The notes under the pieces were generated by a model. That model did not search any database and was not told where the DNA came from. It saw only the letters and a program-made list of their open reading frames with translations. This document shows positions 54,411 to 62,730 of a DNA stretch of 64,000 nucleotides, in pieces. A program made the translations under genes and the position numbers. Numbering within the stretch: the stretch's first letter is position 1; every line of letters starts with the position of its first letter. Source of the stretch: Rhodopseudomonas pseudopalustris (lineage in GTDB: Bacteria > Pseudomonadota > Alphaproteobacteria > Rhizobiales > Xanthobacteraceae); contig NZ_FODT01000006.1 in the NCBI RefSeq assembly GCF_900110435.1, positions 248,001 through 312,000 on the forward strand. The letters are read 5' to 3'.

Positions 54411-55079
54411 ATGCTCACCGTCCACCATCTCAACAACTCACGTTCGCAGCGCGTATTGTGGCTCCTCGAGGAGCTCGGCGTGCCTTACGAGCTGAAGCGC
54501 TATCAGCGCCAGCCCGACATGATGGCGCCCAAGGAACTGCGCGCCGTGCATCCGCTCGGCAAGTCTCCGGTGATCACCGACGACGGCAACACCATCGCCG
54601 AGTCGGGCGCGATCATCGAGTATGTCATCGACCACTATGGCGAGGGCCGGCTGATCCCGCCGCCGAAGACCCCGGAACGGCTGCGCTACACCTACTGGCT
54701 GCACTATGCCGAGGGCTCGGCGATGCCGCCGCTGCTCCTGAAGCTCCTGTTCACGATGATGCCGCAACAGGCGCCTGCGCTGGTGCGGCCGCTGGTGAAG
54801 CTGATCGCGGGAGGCGTGCTGACCGGCTTCGTCGATCCGCAACTCAAGCAGCACATGGCGTTCTGGGAGAGCGAGCTTGCGAAAACTGATTACTTCGCGG
54901 GCGACGCCTTCACCGCCGCCGACGTCCAGATGAGTTTCCCGCTCGAAGCCGCAGCGTCGCGCGGCGGACTCGACCAGAACTATCCGAAGGCGCTGGCCTG
55001 GCTCGCCCGCATCCACGCCCGCCCGGCCTATCAGCGCGCGCTGGAGAAGGGCGGACCTTACGAGATCGGGAAAGCGTAA
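54411..55079 (+). CDS. Glutathione S-transferase
   Basis: A 222-residue two-domain GST. The N-terminal thioredoxin fold has LNNSRSQRVLWLLEELGVPYEL, with the Ser/Tyr-region residue that activates glutathione, and NTIAESGAIIEYV, the glutathione-binding ES motif. The helical C-terminal domain contains FTAADVQMSFPLE. Specificity is unknown. I chose ATG 54411 (GAGG 5 bases upstream); an ATG at 54375 adds 12 residues. Confidence 0.88.
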   Translation: MLTVHHLNNSRSQRVLWLLEELGVPYELKRYQRQPDMMAPKELRAVHPLGKSPVITDDGNTIAESGAIIEYVIDHYGEGRLIPPPKTPERLRYTYWLHYAEGSAMPPLLLKLLFTMMPQQAPALVRPLVKLIAGGVLTGFVDPQLKQHMAFWESELAKTDYFAGDAFTAADVQMSFPLEAAASRGGLDQNYPKALAWLARIHARPAYQRALEKGGPYEIGKA

Positions 55080-55143
55080 GTAATAGACTCTCTTGAGTCG
55101 GACAGTCTCGCCTCAAGCAATGATCGCATACGCCGAGCACCGC

Positions 55144-55287
55144 CTCCTCCCTCTCCCGCTTGCGGGGGAGGGTCGGGGTGGGGGAGCACCAAGCACTGCG
55201 CCTGCCAACGCTCCCCTGAACTACACCGAGAGGTGATCGCCCGCGTCGCCCTCACCCCAGCCCTCTCCCGCAAGCGGGAGAGGGAGT
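55144..55287. repeat. Palindromic GC-rich repeat (family B, copy 2)
   Basis: CCCTCTCCCGCTTGCGGG on the left answers CCCGCAAGCGGGAGAGGG on the right. The inner part has GGTCGGGGTGGGGGAGC, and a partial complement (CCCTCACCCC) lies before the right arm. Same architecture as 13311-13426. It separates the convergent GST and SDR genes. The region 55080-55328 has no gene. Confidence 0.7.
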
Positions 55288-55328
55288 TCGCCATGCCTGG
55301 AGCAGGCAGCGCAATTCAAACTGAAACG

Positions 55329-56210
55329 CTACCCCTTCGCCCCCGGCAGCGACGCGACACTCACGCCGGGCGGCGGGACATCGTCGTCTGGGACGAAAAA
55401 ATCCGACATCAACTGCACCGATGGGTCGATCCGGTAGTGCTCGAAATCGGTAACGCCCGACTCGAACAGCACCTTGTCGTCGATGCAGAACTGGCCGGTG
55501 AAATCGCGCGACGACTTGGTCAGGATCGCATGGGCGGCGTCGCCCATGATCTCGGGCGTCCGGCTCGCGCGGATCATCGCGTCACCGCCGAGCAGATTGC
55601 CGACCGCAGCGGTGGCGATGGTGGTGCGCGGCCACAGCGCGTTGACGGCGACGCCGGCGTGTTTCAATTCGCCGGATAGACCCAGCACCACCATGCTCAT
55701 GTTGAACTTCGCCATGGTGTAGGCGGTCGAGGCCGCGAACCATTTTTGCTTCATGTCGAGCGGCGGCGACAGCATCAGGATGTGCGGGTTCTGCGCCTTC
55801 TTCAGATGCGGGATGCTATATTTCGACACCATGAAGGTGCCGCGGGCATTGATGCCCATCATCAGGTCGAACCGCTTCATGTCGGTCGCCTGCGAATTGG
55901 TCAGGCTGATCGCGCTGGCGTTGTTGACGCAGACGTCGATGCCGCCGAACTCCGCGACCGTCTTGTCGATCGCGTCGATCACCTGCGCCTCGTCGCGGAT
56001 ATCGCAGACCAGCGGCAGCGCCTGCCCGCCGGCGGCGCGGATCTCGTCGGCCGCGGTGTAGATCGTGCCTTTCAGCTTCGGATGCGGTTCGGTGGTCTTG
56101 GCCGCGATCGCGACATTGGCGCCGTCGCGTGCAGCGCGCAGCGCGATCGCCAGCCCGATGCCGCGGCTCGCCCCGGTGATGAACAGCGTCTTGCCTTTGA
56201 GTGATGACAT
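55329..56210 (-). CDS. SDR family oxidoreductase
   Basis: A 293-residue short-chain dehydrogenase with TGASRGIG near residue 11, NNASAI near 97, and AYTMAK with catalytic Tyr/Lys near 173. The C-terminus is longer than the minimal fold (VLFESGVTDFEHYR) and resembles the N-terminal part of HSDL2-like proteins. The start is ATG 56210 with GAGGGGAG upstream. Substrate unknown. Confidence 0.87.
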   Translation of the reverse strand: MSSLKGKTLFITGASRGIGLAIALRAARDGANVAIAAKTTEPHPKLKGTIYTAADEIRAAGGQALPLVCDIRDEAQVIDAIDKTVAEFGGIDVCVNNASAISLTNSQATDMKRFDLMMGINARGTFMVSKYSIPHLKKAQNPHILMLSPPLDMKQKWFAASTAYTMAKFNMSMVVLGLSGELKHAGVAVNALWPRTTIATAAVGNLLGGDAMIRASRTPEIMGDAAHAILTKSSRDFTGQFCIDDKVLFESGVTDFEHYRIDPSVQLMSDFFVPDDDVPPPGVSVASLPGAKG

Positions 56211-56328
56211 GGTTTCTCCCCTCCTCGCGCCAGTCGACGCTTGTCCTCTTGTAGCGCGTGATCTGGTCGGATCGAAGCCGTTCAAAATGTCGAGCCGGGT
56301 CAGGCCCGGCAACGACACCCCACCAGGA

Positions 56329-58077
56329 TCAATGCCCCGCCGCGGTCGCGCCGCGGGTGCGGGGGTCCGGAGCGCCGTGGAAGCCTCCCGCGTCGATCAT
56401 GATGCTGTTCGCCGAGGTCTGGCCGAGCGGCGTGGCGATGCGATGGCCCAAGGCTCGCAGGGCGTCGAGCGTGGCAACGGGGAAACCCTGCTCGACGCGG
56501 ACTTCGTCCGGCAGCCATTGATGATGCAGCCGCGGCCCGGCCACGGCGGCTGCGACATTCATGCGATAGTCGAGCACGTTGACGATCACCTGCAGCGTCG
56601 CCGAGATGATCCGGCTGCCGCCGGGCGAGCCGGTGACCAGCACCGGGCGGCCGTCTTTCAGCACGATGGTCGGCGACATCGACGATAGCGGCCGCTTGCC
56701 GGGCGCCGGCAGATTGGCGCCGAAGCCGACGAGACCATAGGCGTTTGACGCGCCGGGCGCGGCGGTGAAGTCGTCGAGTTCGTTGTTGAGCAGAACGCCG
56801 GTGCCGTCGGCGACCAGGCCGAGGCCGTAGGAGAAATTCAGCGTCGTGGTGTTGCTGACGGCGTTGCCTTGATCATCGGCGACCGAATAATGCGTGGTGT
56901 TTTCGCCTTCTTTCGGCTGCGGCAATGCCTGCACGGCGGGCGTCGCGCGGGCGGGATCGATGCTTGCGCGCAGCTGCGCTGCATAGTTCTTCGACAGCAG
57001 CGTCGACAATGGCGCGTCGACGTAGGCCGGATCGCCGAGATAACGCGCGCGGTCGGCATAAGCGCGCTTCATCGCCTCCACCAGCAGATGCAGCGACGGC
57101 GCGCTCCCCTGCCCGACTTCATGCAGAGGAAAGCCCTCGAGGATGTTCAGCGTCTCGATCAGCACAACGCCGCCCGACGACGGCTGCGGCATCGCCACGA
57201 TGTCGTAGCCGCGATAGGTGCCTCGCACCGGCGTGCGGACGATCGCCTGGTAGTTGGCGAGATCGTCGCCGCTGATGATGCCGCCGGCATCCCTGATGCC
57301 GCGCACCAGCCTGTCGGCGACCTCACCACGATAGAAACCGTCCGGACCACGCGCGGCGATCGCCTGCAGCGTCGCGGCGAGATCGGGCTGGACGAGGCGA
57401 TCGCCCTCGCGCAACGGCGAGCCGTCGGCGCGGGCGAATATCTTCTGCGTCGACGGCCAGCGCGCCAGCCGGCTGTGCCAGCCCGGCAGCGTGTCGGCGA
57501 TGTCGTCGGCGACGACAAAGCCGTCACGCGCGAGTTCGATCGCGGGCTGCAGGATCTCGGCGAGCGAGAATTTGCCGGAGCCGTATTTGTCGAGCGCCAG
57601 TGCGAGTCCCGCAACGCTGCCGGGCACGCCGATGCCGAGCGCGGAATCCCGAGACTTCGACGGGTCCGGCTTGCCGTCGGTGAGAAACATTTCGCGTGTC
57701 GCGGCCGCGGGGGCGGTCTCGCGATAGTCGATCGCGACGTCTTCGTTCTTCGCGGCGGAGTGGATCACCATGAAGCCGCCGCCGCCGATATTGCCGGCAC
57801 GCGGATAGGTCACCGCCATCGCAAAGCCGGTCGCGACCGCAGCGTCGATTGCGTTGCCGCCGCGGGCGAGAAATTTCGCGCCGATTTCCGCGGACAGCCG
57901 CTCCTGCGCCACCACCATGCCGTGCCTGGCGACGACGGCCGGCATAGCGCTCGGCGCACGCGCCCCGCCGCCGCGCATGTCCTGCGCCGGCGCGACAAGT
58001 TGTGTCACCAGTAGCGCGACGATCGCGACCAGCGCTGTCACAGCCTTGCGATGAAGCATCGTCATCGTGCGCATCAT
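56329..58077 (-). CDS. ggt: Gamma-glutamyltransferase, exported
   Basis: A protein of about 582 residues. A signal peptide (MLHRKAVTALVAIVALLVTQ region) sends it to the periplasm. Conserved features are GGGGF(M), NTTTLNFSYG, GENTTHYSVADDQGN with the self-cleavage Thr, and GSPGGSRII. It should hydrolyse glutathione or transfer its glutamyl group. The start is uncertain: ATG 58077 gives a short N-region, while GTG 58113 (AGGATT upstream) adds 12 residues. The other family member at 33702 lacks a signal. Confidence 0.88.
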   Translation of the reverse strand: MMRTMTMLHRKAVTALVAIVALLVTQLVAPAQDMRGGGARAPSAMPAVVARHGMVVAQERLSAEIGAKFLARGGNAIDAAVATGFAMAVTYPRAGNIGGGGFMVIHSAAKNEDVAIDYRETAPAAATREMFLTDGKPDPSKSRDSALGIGVPGSVAGLALALDKYGSGKFSLAEILQPAIELARDGFVVADDIADTLPGWHSRLARWPSTQKIFARADGSPLREGDRLVQPDLAATLQAIAARGPDGFYRGEVADRLVRGIRDAGGIISGDDLANYQAIVRTPVRGTYRGYDIVAMPQPSSGGVVLIETLNILEGFPLHEVGQGSAPSLHLLVEAMKRAYADRARYLGDPAYVDAPLSTLLSKNYAAQLRASIDPARATPAVQALPQPKEGENTTHYSVADDQGNAVSNTTTLNFSYGLGLVADGTGVLLNNELDDFTAAPGASNAYGLVGFGANLPAPGKRPLSSMSPTIVLKDGRPVLVTGSPGGSRIISATLQVIVNVLDYRMNVAAAVAGPRLHHQWLPDEVRVEQGFPVATLDALRALGHRIATPLGQTSANSIMIDAGGFHGAPDPRTRGATAAGH

Positions 58078-58176
58078 CGGTTCCGGCGGTGTAAGTGTTT
58101 TGCTGTCCTGCACGTCAGAATCCTATAGTGGTTTCGGCGCGGCCCGCCAAACGCCGGCCGCCCCAAGGAAGACAAG

Positions 58177-59574
58177 ATGGCGTCATCGATCGTCCCTCAC
58201 CTCTCGCGGGACCGTGTGCCGAGAACCTATCCGTCGCGGGCGGCGGTCACCGGCTGGATCTTCTTCGACTGGGCGGCGCAGCCTTATTTCACGCTGATCA
58301 CTACCTTTATTTTCGCACCCTATTTCGCCACCTATGTGGCGCCCGATCCGGCCACCGGACAATCGCTGTGGGGTTTCGCCACCGCGGCGAGCGGCATGGT
58401 GATCGCGCTGGCTTCGCCGGTGCTGGGCGCGGTCGCCGATGCCAGCGGCCGACGCAAGCCGTGGATCGCCGTGTTCGGCGCGATGCTGGTGATCGGATCG
58501 ACGCTGATGTGGTTCGGCAGGCCGGGCGATGCCGGCGTGATCCTGCCGCTGTTGATTGCCTATGCGATCGCGACCATCGGAGTCGAATTCGCCACCGTGT
58601 TCAACAATGCGATGATGCCGAATCTGGTGCCGCCCGAGAAGATTGGAAAACTGTCCGGCACCGGCTGGGCCACCGGCTATATCGGCGGAATTCTCTCGCT
58701 CGTTCTGGTGCTCGGCTTCCTCGCCGCCAATCCGCAGACCGGCAAGACACTGCTCGGCGTCACTCCGCTGTTCGGGCTCGACCCGGCGAGCCATCAGGGC
58801 GACCGCATCACCGGCCCGCTCACCGGGCTGTGGTTCATCGTGTTCGTGCTGCCGATGTTTCTGCTGACGCCGGATTTTCCCGCAAAGCGCTCGTTGCGCG
58901 CCGCTGTGGGTACGGGCCTGAACGAATTGCGCGAGACGCTGCGCGACCTGCCGCGGCGGCGCTCGCTCGCCGCCTTCCTGCTCGCCAACATGATCTACAC
59001 CGACGGGCTGGTGTCGCTGTTCGCGTTCGGCGGCATCTACGCCACCGGCACCTTCGGCTGGGGCACGATCCAGATCGGCAGCTTCGGCGTGATCCTGGCG
59101 ATCGCCGCGGCGTTCGGCGCGTTCATCGGCGGGCGACTCGACGACGCGCTCGGCTCCAAGCGGGTGATCGCCGGATCGATCGTGCTGCTGCTGATCTCGA
59201 TCATCGGCATCCTGCTGATCGATCCGTCGCACATTCTCTTCATGGACGTGACGCCGCCGCAGCCCGGCGCCGCACTGTTCGCGGCGCCTGCGGAGCGCGC
59301 CTATCTGCTGCTCGGCTGCCTGATCGGCATCGCCGGCGGCCCGCTACAGGCGGCGTCGCGCACCCTGCTGATCCGGATCGCACCGCGCGACCGCATCGCG
59401 CAATATTTCGGGCTGTTCGCGCTGACCGGCAAGGTGACGTCGTTCATCGGTCCGCTGCTGATCGCCAGCATCACCGCGATCACCGCCAGCCAGAAAGCCG
59501 GCATGGCGGTGCTGGTGCTGTTCTTCGCCGCGGGGCTGGCGCTTTTGACGCAGGTGCGCCGCTCGGAGGACTGA
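58177..59574 (+). CDS. MFS transporter, Atg22/UMF1-like
   Basis: A 465-residue membrane protein with about 12 helices. WIFFDWAAQPYFTLITTFIFAPYFA in TM1 and GVEFATVFNNAMMPNLVPPEKIGKLSG in the TM4-5 loop are signatures of the Atg22/BtlA-like MFS group. The substrate is unknown. The stop TGA at 59572-59574 overlaps an ATG with GGAGG upstream that opens a longer version of the aroG leader frame. Confidence 0.85.
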   Translation: MASSIVPHLSRDRVPRTYPSRAAVTGWIFFDWAAQPYFTLITTFIFAPYFATYVAPDPATGQSLWGFATAASGMVIALASPVLGAVADASGRRKPWIAVFGAMLVIGSTLMWFGRPGDAGVILPLLIAYAIATIGVEFATVFNNAMMPNLVPPEKIGKLSGTGWATGYIGGILSLVLVLGFLAANPQTGKTLLGVTPLFGLDPASHQGDRITGPLTGLWFIVFVLPMFLLTPDFPAKRSLRAAVGTGLNELRETLRDLPRRRSLAAFLLANMIYTDGLVSLFAFGGIYATGTFGWGTIQIGSFGVILAIAAAFGAFIGGRLDDALGSKRVIAGSIVLLLISIIGILLIDPSHILFMDVTPPQPGAALFAAPAERAYLLLGCLIGIAGGPLQAASRTLLIRIAPRDRIAQYFGLFALTGKVTSFIGPLLIASITAITASQKAGMAVLVLFFAAGLALLTQVRRSED

Positions 59575-59586
59575 TGAACCACCGCG

Positions 59587-59615
59587 TGGACAAACACGCC
59601 GGCTTGGTCTATACG
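59587..59615 (+). promoter_or_regulatory. Sigma-70-type promoter of the DAHP synthase leader
   Basis: The -35 element TGGACA (59587-59592) and the -10 element TATACG (59610-59615) are 17 bases apart. The expected +1 is at 59621-59623, which is the A of the leader AUG, so the transcript would be leaderless. Rhizobial trp attenuator transcripts are known to begin at the leader AUG, which supports this reading. Confidence 0.6.
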
Positions 59616-59621
59616 ACCAGC

Positions 59622-59699
59622 ATGATCCACCTGACCGCCTCGTTCTGGTATTACTATTTTAACAGCTCGCTGGCGGCGGGAGGATTTCGCTCGATCTGA
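59622..59699 (+). CDS. Aromatic amino acid leader peptide of the DAHP synthase gene
   Basis: A 25-codon frame whose codons 8-13 read Phe-Trp-Tyr-Tyr-Tyr-Phe (59643-59660), six aromatic codons in a row. It ends 23 bases before a terminator hairpin and 87 bases before the enzyme gene. It fits a classic ribosome-stalling leader sensing aromatic amino acid supply. An in-frame upstream ATG (59574) with a strong ribosome site would give a 41-residue form from the upstream gene's transcript. Confidence 0.8.
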   Translation: MIHLTASFWYYYFNSSLAAGGFRSI

Positions 59700-59731
59700 A
59701 GATTGCAGCATCAAATCCGAACAGCCGCCAG
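59670..59731 (+). promoter_or_regulatory. Antiterminator pairing of the aromatic attenuator
   Basis: CTGGCGGC at 59670-59677 is perfectly complementary to GCCGCCAG at 59724-59731, the left arm of the terminator. A ribosome stalled on the aromatic codons would leave the first segment free and allow this pairing; a ribosome reaching the leader stop would cover it. Confidence 0.75.
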
Positions 59732-59746
59732 ACCTGGCGGCTTTTT
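59723..59746 (+). terminator. Attenuator terminator hairpin
   Basis: AGCCGCCA pairs with TGGCGGCT around a GACC loop and runs into TTTTT, a textbook intrinsic terminator. It sits between the leader peptide and the DAHP synthase start, and its left arm is shared with the antiterminator. Confidence 0.85.
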
Positions 59747-59786
59747 CGTTGAAGCCGGCGGGTCTCCTGATCAGGAGCTAACTGCC

Positions 59787-60881
59787 GTGTTGACCACCAC
59801 CGACGACCTTCGCCTCAAGCAACTCACCGAACTCAGTACGCCCGACGAGGTGATACGCGAGATCCCGCGCACGCTTGCCGCGACGCGCACCGTTGCTGCG
59901 GCGCGCAGCGCCATTCATGACATCCTCACCGGCGCCGACGACCGGCTGCTCGTGGTGGTCGGCCCCTGTTCGATTCACGATCCGGCCGCGGCCATGGACT
60001 ATGCCAGCCGTCTGGCGGCGCTGCGCGAGACCTTCGCCGACCGGCTCGTGATCGTGATGCGGGTGTATTTCGAGAAGCCGCGCACCACCGTGGGCTGGAA
60101 AGGGCTGATCAATGACCCCGACCTCGACGGCAGCTTCCGGATCGACAAGGGGCTGCGGCTCGCGCGGCAGGTGCTTGCGACCGTGACCAATCTCGGCCTG
60201 CCCACCGCGACCGAATTCCTCGACCTGATCACGCCGCAATACATTGCGGATCTCGTCGCCTGGGGCGCGATCGGCGCCCGCACCACCGAGAGCCAGATTC
60301 ACCGCGAACTGGCGTCGGGCCTGTCGTGCCCGATCGGCTTCAAGAACGGCACCGACGGCAACGTCCGGATCGCGGCGGAGGCCGTGAAGTCGGCTACGCA
60401 GCCGCATCATTTCATGGCGGTGACGAAGGGTGGCCGCAACGCCATCGCGGCCACCACCGGTAACAGCGACTGCCACGTCATCCTGCGCGGCGGCGTCGCG
60501 CCGAACTTTGACGCCGCAAGCGTCGAAGCGGCCGCCGCGGTGCTCGCCAAGGTCGGCATCGCGCCGCGTTTGATGATCGATGCCAGCCACGCCAACAGCA
60601 GCAAGCAGCCGGAGAACCAACCGAAAGTCGCGGCCGATGTCGCGCGTCAGGTGGCGGCGGGCGATGCCCGCATCATCGGCATGATGATCGAGAGCAACCT
60701 CGTTGCCGGCCGGCAGGAGGTGGTGCCGGGCAAGCCGCTGACTTACGGCCAGAGCATCACCGACGGCTGCATCGACTGGGCGACGACCGAAAGCGTGCTG
60801 CATGATCTCGCCGCCGCCGTGGAAGGCCGGCGCGCCGCTAGGCAGCCGGCGCGGCTGCAGCACAAGGGTGCCGCGGCCTGA
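59787..60881 (+). CDS. aroG: 3-deoxy-7-phosphoheptulonate synthase, class I (DAHP synthase)
   Basis: A 364-residue enzyme joining phosphoenolpyruvate and erythrose 4-phosphate, the first step of aromatic amino acid synthesis. VVGPCSIHDP near residue 65 is the PEP and metal region, RVYFEKPRTTVGWKGLINDPDLDG is split by residues typical of AroF/G/H proteins, GARTTESQIHRELASGLS and IDASHANS follow. The start is GTG 59787 with AGGAG 9 bases upstream. The paralogue type (Phe, Tyr or Trp sensitive) is not assigned. It is preceded by an aromatic attenuator. Confidence 0.93.
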   Translation: MLTTTDDLRLKQLTELSTPDEVIREIPRTLAATRTVAAARSAIHDILTGADDRLLVVVGPCSIHDPAAAMDYASRLAALRETFADRLVIVMRVYFEKPRTTVGWKGLINDPDLDGSFRIDKGLRLARQVLATVTNLGLPTATEFLDLITPQYIADLVAWGAIGARTTESQIHRELASGLSCPIGFKNGTDGNVRIAAEAVKSATQPHHFMAVTKGGRNAIAATTGNSDCHVILRGGVAPNFDAASVEAAAAVLAKVGIAPRLMIDASHANSSKQPENQPKVAADVARQVAAGDARIIGMMIESNLVAGRQEVVPGKPLTYGQSITDGCIDWATTESVLHDLAAAVEGRRAARQPARLQHKGAAA

Positions 60882-60885
60882 AACC

Positions 60886-60934
60886 AGCCGGCAGCGGGAT
60901 GGCGATCATGCGCTGTCCCGCTGCGGCTTTGTTG
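60886..60934 (+). terminator. Intrinsic terminator of the DAHP synthase gene
   Basis: AGCCGGCAGCGGGA pairs with TCCCGCTGCGGCT, with one bulged G, and runs into TTTGTTGTT. It begins 5 bases after the stop codon. Confidence 0.8.
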
Positions 60935-60938
60935 TTAG

Positions 60939-61037
60939 AGCGTTTTCGAGCGAAGTTGATCCCGGTTCGCGTGAAGAAAACGCGTCAGAACAAAAAGTTA
61001 GAGCTTCGGTTCTGATTCAATCAGAACCGGAAAAGCT
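60939..61037. repeat. Dispersed repeat with hairpin (family C, copy 2)
   Basis: It carries CGAGCGAAG and GGTTCGCGTGAAGAAAACGC, then a hairpin whose arms CGGTTCTGA and TCAGAACCG enclose TTCAA, with outer arms TAGAGCTT / AGCTCTA overlapping the purH stop. It closely matches half of the element at 33405-33593. Lying between convergent genes, it can serve as the purH terminator. Confidence 0.8.
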
Positions 61038-62630
61038 CTAGTGCCGGAAATGCCGGGTGCCGGTGAACACCATCGCGATGCCGGCATCGTCCGCGGCCTT
61101 GATCACTTCGTCGTCGCGGACCGAGCCGCCGGGCTGGATCACCGCGGTGGCGCCGGCCTCGATACAGGCGAGCATCCCGTCGGCGAACGGGAAGAACGCG
61201 TCGGAGGCCACCACCGAGCCCTTGGTCATCGGCGCGGCGAGCTTCAACTCGGTAGCGGCATCCTGCGCCTTGCGGGCGGCGATGCGGGCGGAATCGACGC
61301 GGCTCATCTGGCCGGCGCCGATGCCGACGGTGGCGAGGTCCTTGGCGTAGATGATGGTGTTCGACTTGACGTGCTTGCCGACGCGGAAGGCAAATTTCAG
61401 ATCGCGCAGCTCCGCCTCGGTCGGCTGCCGCTTGGTAACGACCTTCAGCGCCATGTCGTCGACCACGGCGTTGTCGCGCGACTGCACCAAGAGGCCGCCG
61501 GCGACGGTCTTGTAGGTGAGGCCGATGGCGCGCGGATCGGGCAGCGCGCCCGCCAGCAGCAGCCGCAAATTCTTCTTCGCAGCGACGATCGCAATCGCCT
61601 CTTCGCTGGCGTCCGGCGCGATGATCACTTCGGTGAAGATCTCGGTAATAGCGCGCGCCGCTTCGGCATCGAGCGTGCGGTTGAGCGCGACGATGCCGCC
61701 GAAGGCGGAGGTCGAATCGCAGGCCAGCGCCTTGCGATAGGCCTCAAACAGGCTCGCCCCTTCGGCGACGCCGCACGGATTGGCGTGCTTGACGATGACG
61801 CAGGCCGCGGTGCGCCCGGCGTCGAATTCGCCGACGCATTCATAGGCGGCATCGGTGTCGTTGATGTTGTTGTAGGACAGCTCCTTGCCCTGCACCTGGC
61901 GCGCGGTGGCGACGCCCGGGCGCTTCTCCGGCGTCGCATAGAACGCCGCGCTCTGGTGCGGATTCTCGCCGTAGCGCAGGCTCTGGATCAGCCGGCCACC
62001 GATCGCGCGGAAATCCGGCGCGTCGGTCTCGAGCTGCAGCGCGAACCAGTTCGAGATCGCGGCGTCATAGGCCGCGGTGCGGGCATAGGCCTTGGCGGCG
62101 AGGCGCTTGCGCAGATCGAGCGAGGTCGCGCCGGCATTGGCGGCGAGTTCGTCGAGCACCGCAGAATAATCGGACGCCTCGACCACCACCGCGACGTCGT
62201 CGTGATTTTTCGCCGCCGCGCGGATCATCGCCGGACCGCCGATATCGATGTTCTCGATGCAATCCTCGTAGGACGCGCCTTTGTCGACGGTCGCCTCGAA
62301 TGGATAGAGATTGACCACCAGCAGATCGATCTGCGCGATGCCGTGCGCGGCCATCGCCTGCTTGTGCTCGGCATTGCCGCGAATCGCCAGCAGGCCGCCA
62401 TGCACCTTCGGATGCAGCGTCTTGACCCGGCCGTCCATCATCTCGGGAAAGCCGGTCAGCTCGGAGACGTCCTTGACCGCAAGCCCCGCCGCCGCGATCG
62501 CCTTGGCGGTGCCGCCGGTCGAGACCAGTTCGACGCCGTGGCCGGACAGCGCGCGGGCAAAGTCGATCAGCCCGGACTTATCGGAAACGGACAACAGAGC
62601 GCGGGTCACGCGGCGCGGATGATGGGTCAT
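61038..62630 (-). CDS. purH: Bifunctional AICAR formyltransferase / IMP cyclohydrolase
   Basis: A 530-residue enzyme for the last two steps of purine synthesis. The N-terminal MGS-like IMP cyclohydrolase domain has [24 protein letters not shown] and [19 protein letters not shown]. The C-terminal formyltransferase has [23 protein letters not shown] with the catalytic Lys-His, [10 protein letters not shown], and ends FTGTRHFRH. Normal length. I used ATG 62630 (AGGACG upstream). The stop codon lies inside the outer arm of the repeat hairpin. Confidence 0.97.
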   Translation of the reverse strand: MTHHPRRVTRALLSVSDKSGLIDFARALSGHGVELVSTGGTAKAIAAAGLAVKDVSELTGFPEMMDGRVKTLHPKVHGGLLAIRGNAEHKQAMAAHGIAQIDLLVVNLYPFEATVDKGASYEDCIENIDIGGPAMIRAAAKNHDDVAVVVEASDYSAVLDELAANAGATSLDLRKRLAAKAYARTAAYDAAISNWFALQLETDAPDFRAIGGRLIQSLRYGENPHQSAAFYATPEKRPGVATARQVQGKELSYNNINDTDAAYECVGEFDAGRTAACVIVKHANPCGVAEGASLFEAYRKALACDSTSAFGGIVALNRTLDAEAARAITEIFTEVIIAPDASEEAIAIVAAKKNLRLLLAGALPDPRAIGLTYKTVAGGLLVQSRDNAVVDDMALKVVTKRQPTEAELRDLKFAFRVGKHVKSNTIIYAKDLATVGIGAGQMSRVDSARIAARKAQDAATELKLAAPMTKGSVVASDAFFPFADGMLACIEAGATAVIQPGGSVRDDEVIKAADDAGIAMVFTGTRHFRH

Positions 62631-62730
62631 TGGGGACGTCCTGTGGTGGAAGAACGCCCGCCTAGCATGGTTTTCCGCACGATGAAACCGGCCAATCGGC
62701 GGGGTCGGGTCCCGCCCGCCCGAACAGGCG

